In this document: positions 62,070 to 64,000 of the stretch, piece by piece | Layout: each line of letters starts with the position of its first letter | Position numbering within the stretch: the stretch's first letter is position 1 | Origin: SMYC01 sp963578475 | Lineage (GTDB): Bacteria > Acidobacteriota > Vicinamibacteria > Marinacidobacterales > SMYC01 | Reading direction: 5' to 3' | Assembly: GCA_963578475.1 (NCBI GenBank) | Contig: CAUZCL010000018.1 | Span: 22,468-86,467, forward strand | DNA: 64,000 nucleotides | Position numbers and translations under genes: made by a program | The notes under the pieces: model-generated | What the model was told of the DNA's origin: nothing | What the model saw: only the letters and a program-made list of their open reading frames with translations | The model's database searches: none

Positions 62070-63365
62070 ATGAAACGCTCAACCTTGGTCGCGGCTGTCG
62101 TGCTCTTCTTGCTAGGCGGCTATGCCTATTGGCTTCAGGATGACGGCGCACGCGACCAAGGCAGCGAGACTGTCTTCGCCATCGAGATGGACGCTATCGC
62201 GCGCGTTGAGATCCGGCGCCACGGCGAGGAAGCCGAGAACCGCGTCGTCATCGAGCGAGAAGAAGGGACATGGCGAGTCGTGTCCCCCATCATGGCCCCT
62301 GCGGATACGAGCGAAGTCGAGCTCGTACTCGAGAACCTAGCGACGATGGAGCTCGAGCGAGCGATCCCTATAGAAGTCGGAACGGACCGGGGCGCCTTCG
62401 GCATCGAAACACCCCGTCTCGAGGTCAGATTCTTCACGGTTGACGGCGCCGAGCACGGACTTCGTTTCGGAAAGGACACACTCACCCCCGCCAACCAGTA
62501 CGTAGAGCGCATCGATGATGCGGCCGTGCTCGTCGTCGCTTCCGTGCTCTCGAATAACTTGGCAAAGACCGCGTGGGACCTTCGGGACAAAGCCATCTTC
62601 AACCTGCGCGAAAACGTGCCTGCGAAGCGGATCTCCGTGCGCCGCCCCGATGACGCGCTCGTGCTCGAGCACGAGGGCGAGCATTGGATAGTGACAACGC
62701 CGCGCCGAGCGCGCGCGAATCGCTTCGACGTCACGGGCTTCCTGTCCCGTTTTCGTCGCGCCGAAATGGTCCAGATAGCCGCCGAGACGGCCGATGATCT
62801 TTCCGAGTACGGCCTCGCTTCGCCGCGGCTAGTTCTCCGCATCGAGCTCGATGAAGGAGAGCCGATCGTGCTCGAAATCGGAAACAAGAACGTGCTCGAC
62901 TATTTCGCACGCAACCCGTCACGGCCGCAGGTCTTCCTGCTCAAAGCGGGACTCGTGGAACTGCTCGAGCAAGACGCGCGCGATCTCTGGTCGACGCGGC
63001 TCTTCGACGCGCCGGCATACGAAGTGACACAGTTTCAGATCAACGCTCGCCGCGTGGACAAGGCGACAACGGATGCAGGCGACGTATGGCGCGAGGCGGG
63101 GACCGAGCTGGACAAGAAAACCGTGGCCGAGCTCCTCTCGCAGATCACGGCTATCGAAGCAACGGCTATTCGACCCGAAGCGCTTCCGTTCGAGTCTTTA
63201 ACCACTATCACGCTCTGGACCGAGACGGCCGAGGAGGAGATCAAAGTAGGCAGGGAGAAAGACGACACCGTAATCGCCCAGCGACGTGGCGACGCCGTAA
63301 CGCTCGAGCTCGACCTGGAGACGTGGCGCGAGATCGAAGGGCTCTTGAACCTCGACCCGCTCTGA
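62070..63365 (+). CDS. DUF4340 membrane-anchored protein
   Basis: 431 residues. One N-terminal helix (TLVAAVVLFLLGGYAYWL) and a repeated beta domain typical of DUF4340: VEIRRHGEEAENRVVIEREE, GTWRVVSPIMAPADTSEVEL, ISVRRPDDALVLEHEGEHWI VTTP, VTQFQINARRVDKATTDAGD. Starts one base after the GldG-type stop. DUF4340 follows GldG-like genes in many bacteria and probably acts in the same envelope complex. Intact. Confidence 0.85.
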   Translation: MKRSTLVAAVVLFLLGGYAYWLQDDGARDQGSETVFAIEMDAIARVEIRRHGEEAENRVVIEREEGTWRVVSPIMAPADTSEVELVLENLATMELERAIPIEVGTDRGAFGIETPRLEVRFFTVDGAEHGLRFGKDTLTPANQYVERIDDAAVLVVASVLSNNLAKTAWDLRDKAIFNLRENVPAKRISVRRPDDALVLEHEGEHWIVTTPRRARANRFDVTGFLSRFRRAEMVQIAAETADDLSEYGLASPRLVLRIELDEGEPIVLEIGNKNVLDYFARNPSRPQVFLLKAGLVELLEQDARDLWSTRLFDAPAYEVTQFQINARRVDKATTDAGDVWREAGTELDKKTVAELLSQITAIEATAIRPEALPFESLTTITLWTETAEEEIKVGREKDDTVIAQRRGDAVTLELDLETWREIEGLLNLDPL

Positions 63366-63413
63366 ATGCGATCTTTGCGCCTTTGCGTTACGCTTTTTTA
63401 ATATTGATCGCTT

Positions 63414-63885
63414 TTAGCTCTTCTCTGTAAAGAGTTCTCTAGCGCACTCGGCGGCTTTGACGACGGCCTTGATCAGCGTGACACGGAGCTTGCCTTCTTC
63501 GAGCTCTAGGAGGCCGTCGATTGTACATCCTGCTGGCGTCGTAACTTCGTCTTTGAGGAGTGCAGGATGCGCGCCGGTGGCGAGCACTTGCTCGGCGGCG
63601 CCTTTGGCGGTTTGAGCCGCGAGAAGCGTCGCCGTCTCGCGCGGAAGGCCGAGCTTGACGCCAGCCTCGGCGAGAGATTCCAGGATTACATAGATATAGG
63701 CGGGCCCGCTGGCCGAAAGACCCGTGACGGCGTTCATGTGCCGCTCGTCCATGACAAGGGTGCGGCCGACCGTATCGAACAAACGCTCGGCCAAAGCGAC
63801 ATGTTCGTCTCGGGCCGCCGCGCCACGGCAAAGCACCATCATGCCGCTTCCGACCGCACATGGTGTGTTCGGCGAGGATATCCTG
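63414..63885 (-). pseudogene. proC: pyrroline-5-carboxylate reductase, N-terminus missing
   Basis: C-terminal two thirds of ProC, the last enzyme of proline synthesis: NTPCAVGSGMMVLCRGA, the family signature region HMNAVTGLSASGPAYIYVIL, TAKGAAEQVLATGAHPALLK, and DEVTTPAGCTIDGLLELEEG. Upstream of the SPNTPC block the frame runs into unrelated sequence at about 63885; the NADPH-binding Rossmann part (about 100 residues) is gone. It may be a deletion or an assembly junction near the window edge. Confidence 0.75.
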
Positions 63886-63966
63886 AATCTAGTTGAAATC
63901 GGTGAGTGACTCCCTACAAGATCGTCGGTTATTGAAGCTGGCGATAAAAAAGAAAGGAGCCCCCCG

Positions 63967-64000
63967 GTGAGAGCAGATACGAAGAAGAGAAAGAAAGCAA
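63967..64000 (+). CDS. possible start of a basic protein (partial)
   Basis: GTG at 63967 with GGAG seven bases upstream opens a frame of Lys/Arg-rich codons (VRADTKKRKKA) that continues past the window. Too short to name. Confidence 0.3.
   Translation, partial: MRADTKKRKKA

Noticed and set aside
1..64000. CRISPR array
   Set aside because: No regularly spaced direct repeats with unique spacers; the only tandem repeats are short heptamers.

Overview
The window looks like a chromosomal piece of an uncultured, GC-rich, Gram-negative bacterium, most likely an Acidobacteriota. Pointers are a VWFA-related protein of the acidobacterial type (53.3-54.3 kb), a Gld-type ABC system with a DUF4340 protein, an MglA-like GTPase with a long acidic tail, Kdo activation (kdsB), lipoprotein handling (lgt) and a PEP-CTERM tail. 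The assignment rests on family knowledge; no search was run.

Left third (1 to about 22.1 kb): a decaying region. It holds a glycosyltransferase/alcohol dehydrogenase fusion running off the left edge, truncated kdsB and SDR genes, a frameshifted hyuA-hyuB-dctP operon, and one healthy operon (gamma-glutamyltranspeptidase, PQQ propeller, metallophosphatase). Beyond that lie an SGNH hydrolase, an intact lgt and many gene fragments: transposase ends of four kinds, an integrase tail, RuvC-like, HsdR-like, NHL, VOC, PPOX and PEP-CTERM pieces and a second GGT. A tRNA-Ala(GGC) at 21.3 kb sits almost at the right border of this zone.

Middle (22.4-45.4 kb): mostly intact genes. They are a MoxR-type AAA ATPase with VWA partner, a BON protein, an operon of MglA-like GTPase, NtrC-type regulator, NtrB-type kinase and lipoprotein, the MrfA/MrfB DNA-repair pair, thiD-moaE-moaD-argR, a broken PAS-GAF-GGDEF protein, an Ig-like lipid-side protein, Smr, and mtnA-tsaD.

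Energy block (45.4-50.9 kb, minus strand): nuoL-nuoM-atpZ-atpI-atpB-atpE in one direction behind a clear sigma-70 promoter. nuoN, nuoK and all F1 genes are absent here. The c subunit has an unusual helix-1 motif and sodium-type ligands.

Right part (51-64 kb): SDR, DksA-like protein, PilZ proteins, mogA, VWFA protein, a broken pilW, dGTPase, XRE regulator, a four-gene Gld-type ABC operon and a truncated proC. Between pilW and the dGTPase gene is a perfect sigma-54 promoter followed 90-130 bases later by a strong rho-independent terminator, with no ORF between. This predicts a sigma-54-dependent small RNA of about 116 nt and is the observation I rate highest.

Recurring non-coding structure: a heptamer repeat (GCATTCA)n in several intergenic sites, two MITE-like inverted-repeat elements, and several genes whose -10 box ends 6-8 nt before the start codon, which implies leaderless mRNAs. 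Many genes carry single indels or single stop codons. Some may be assembly errors, but head-to-head truncations and in-frame internal deletions show real decay as well.
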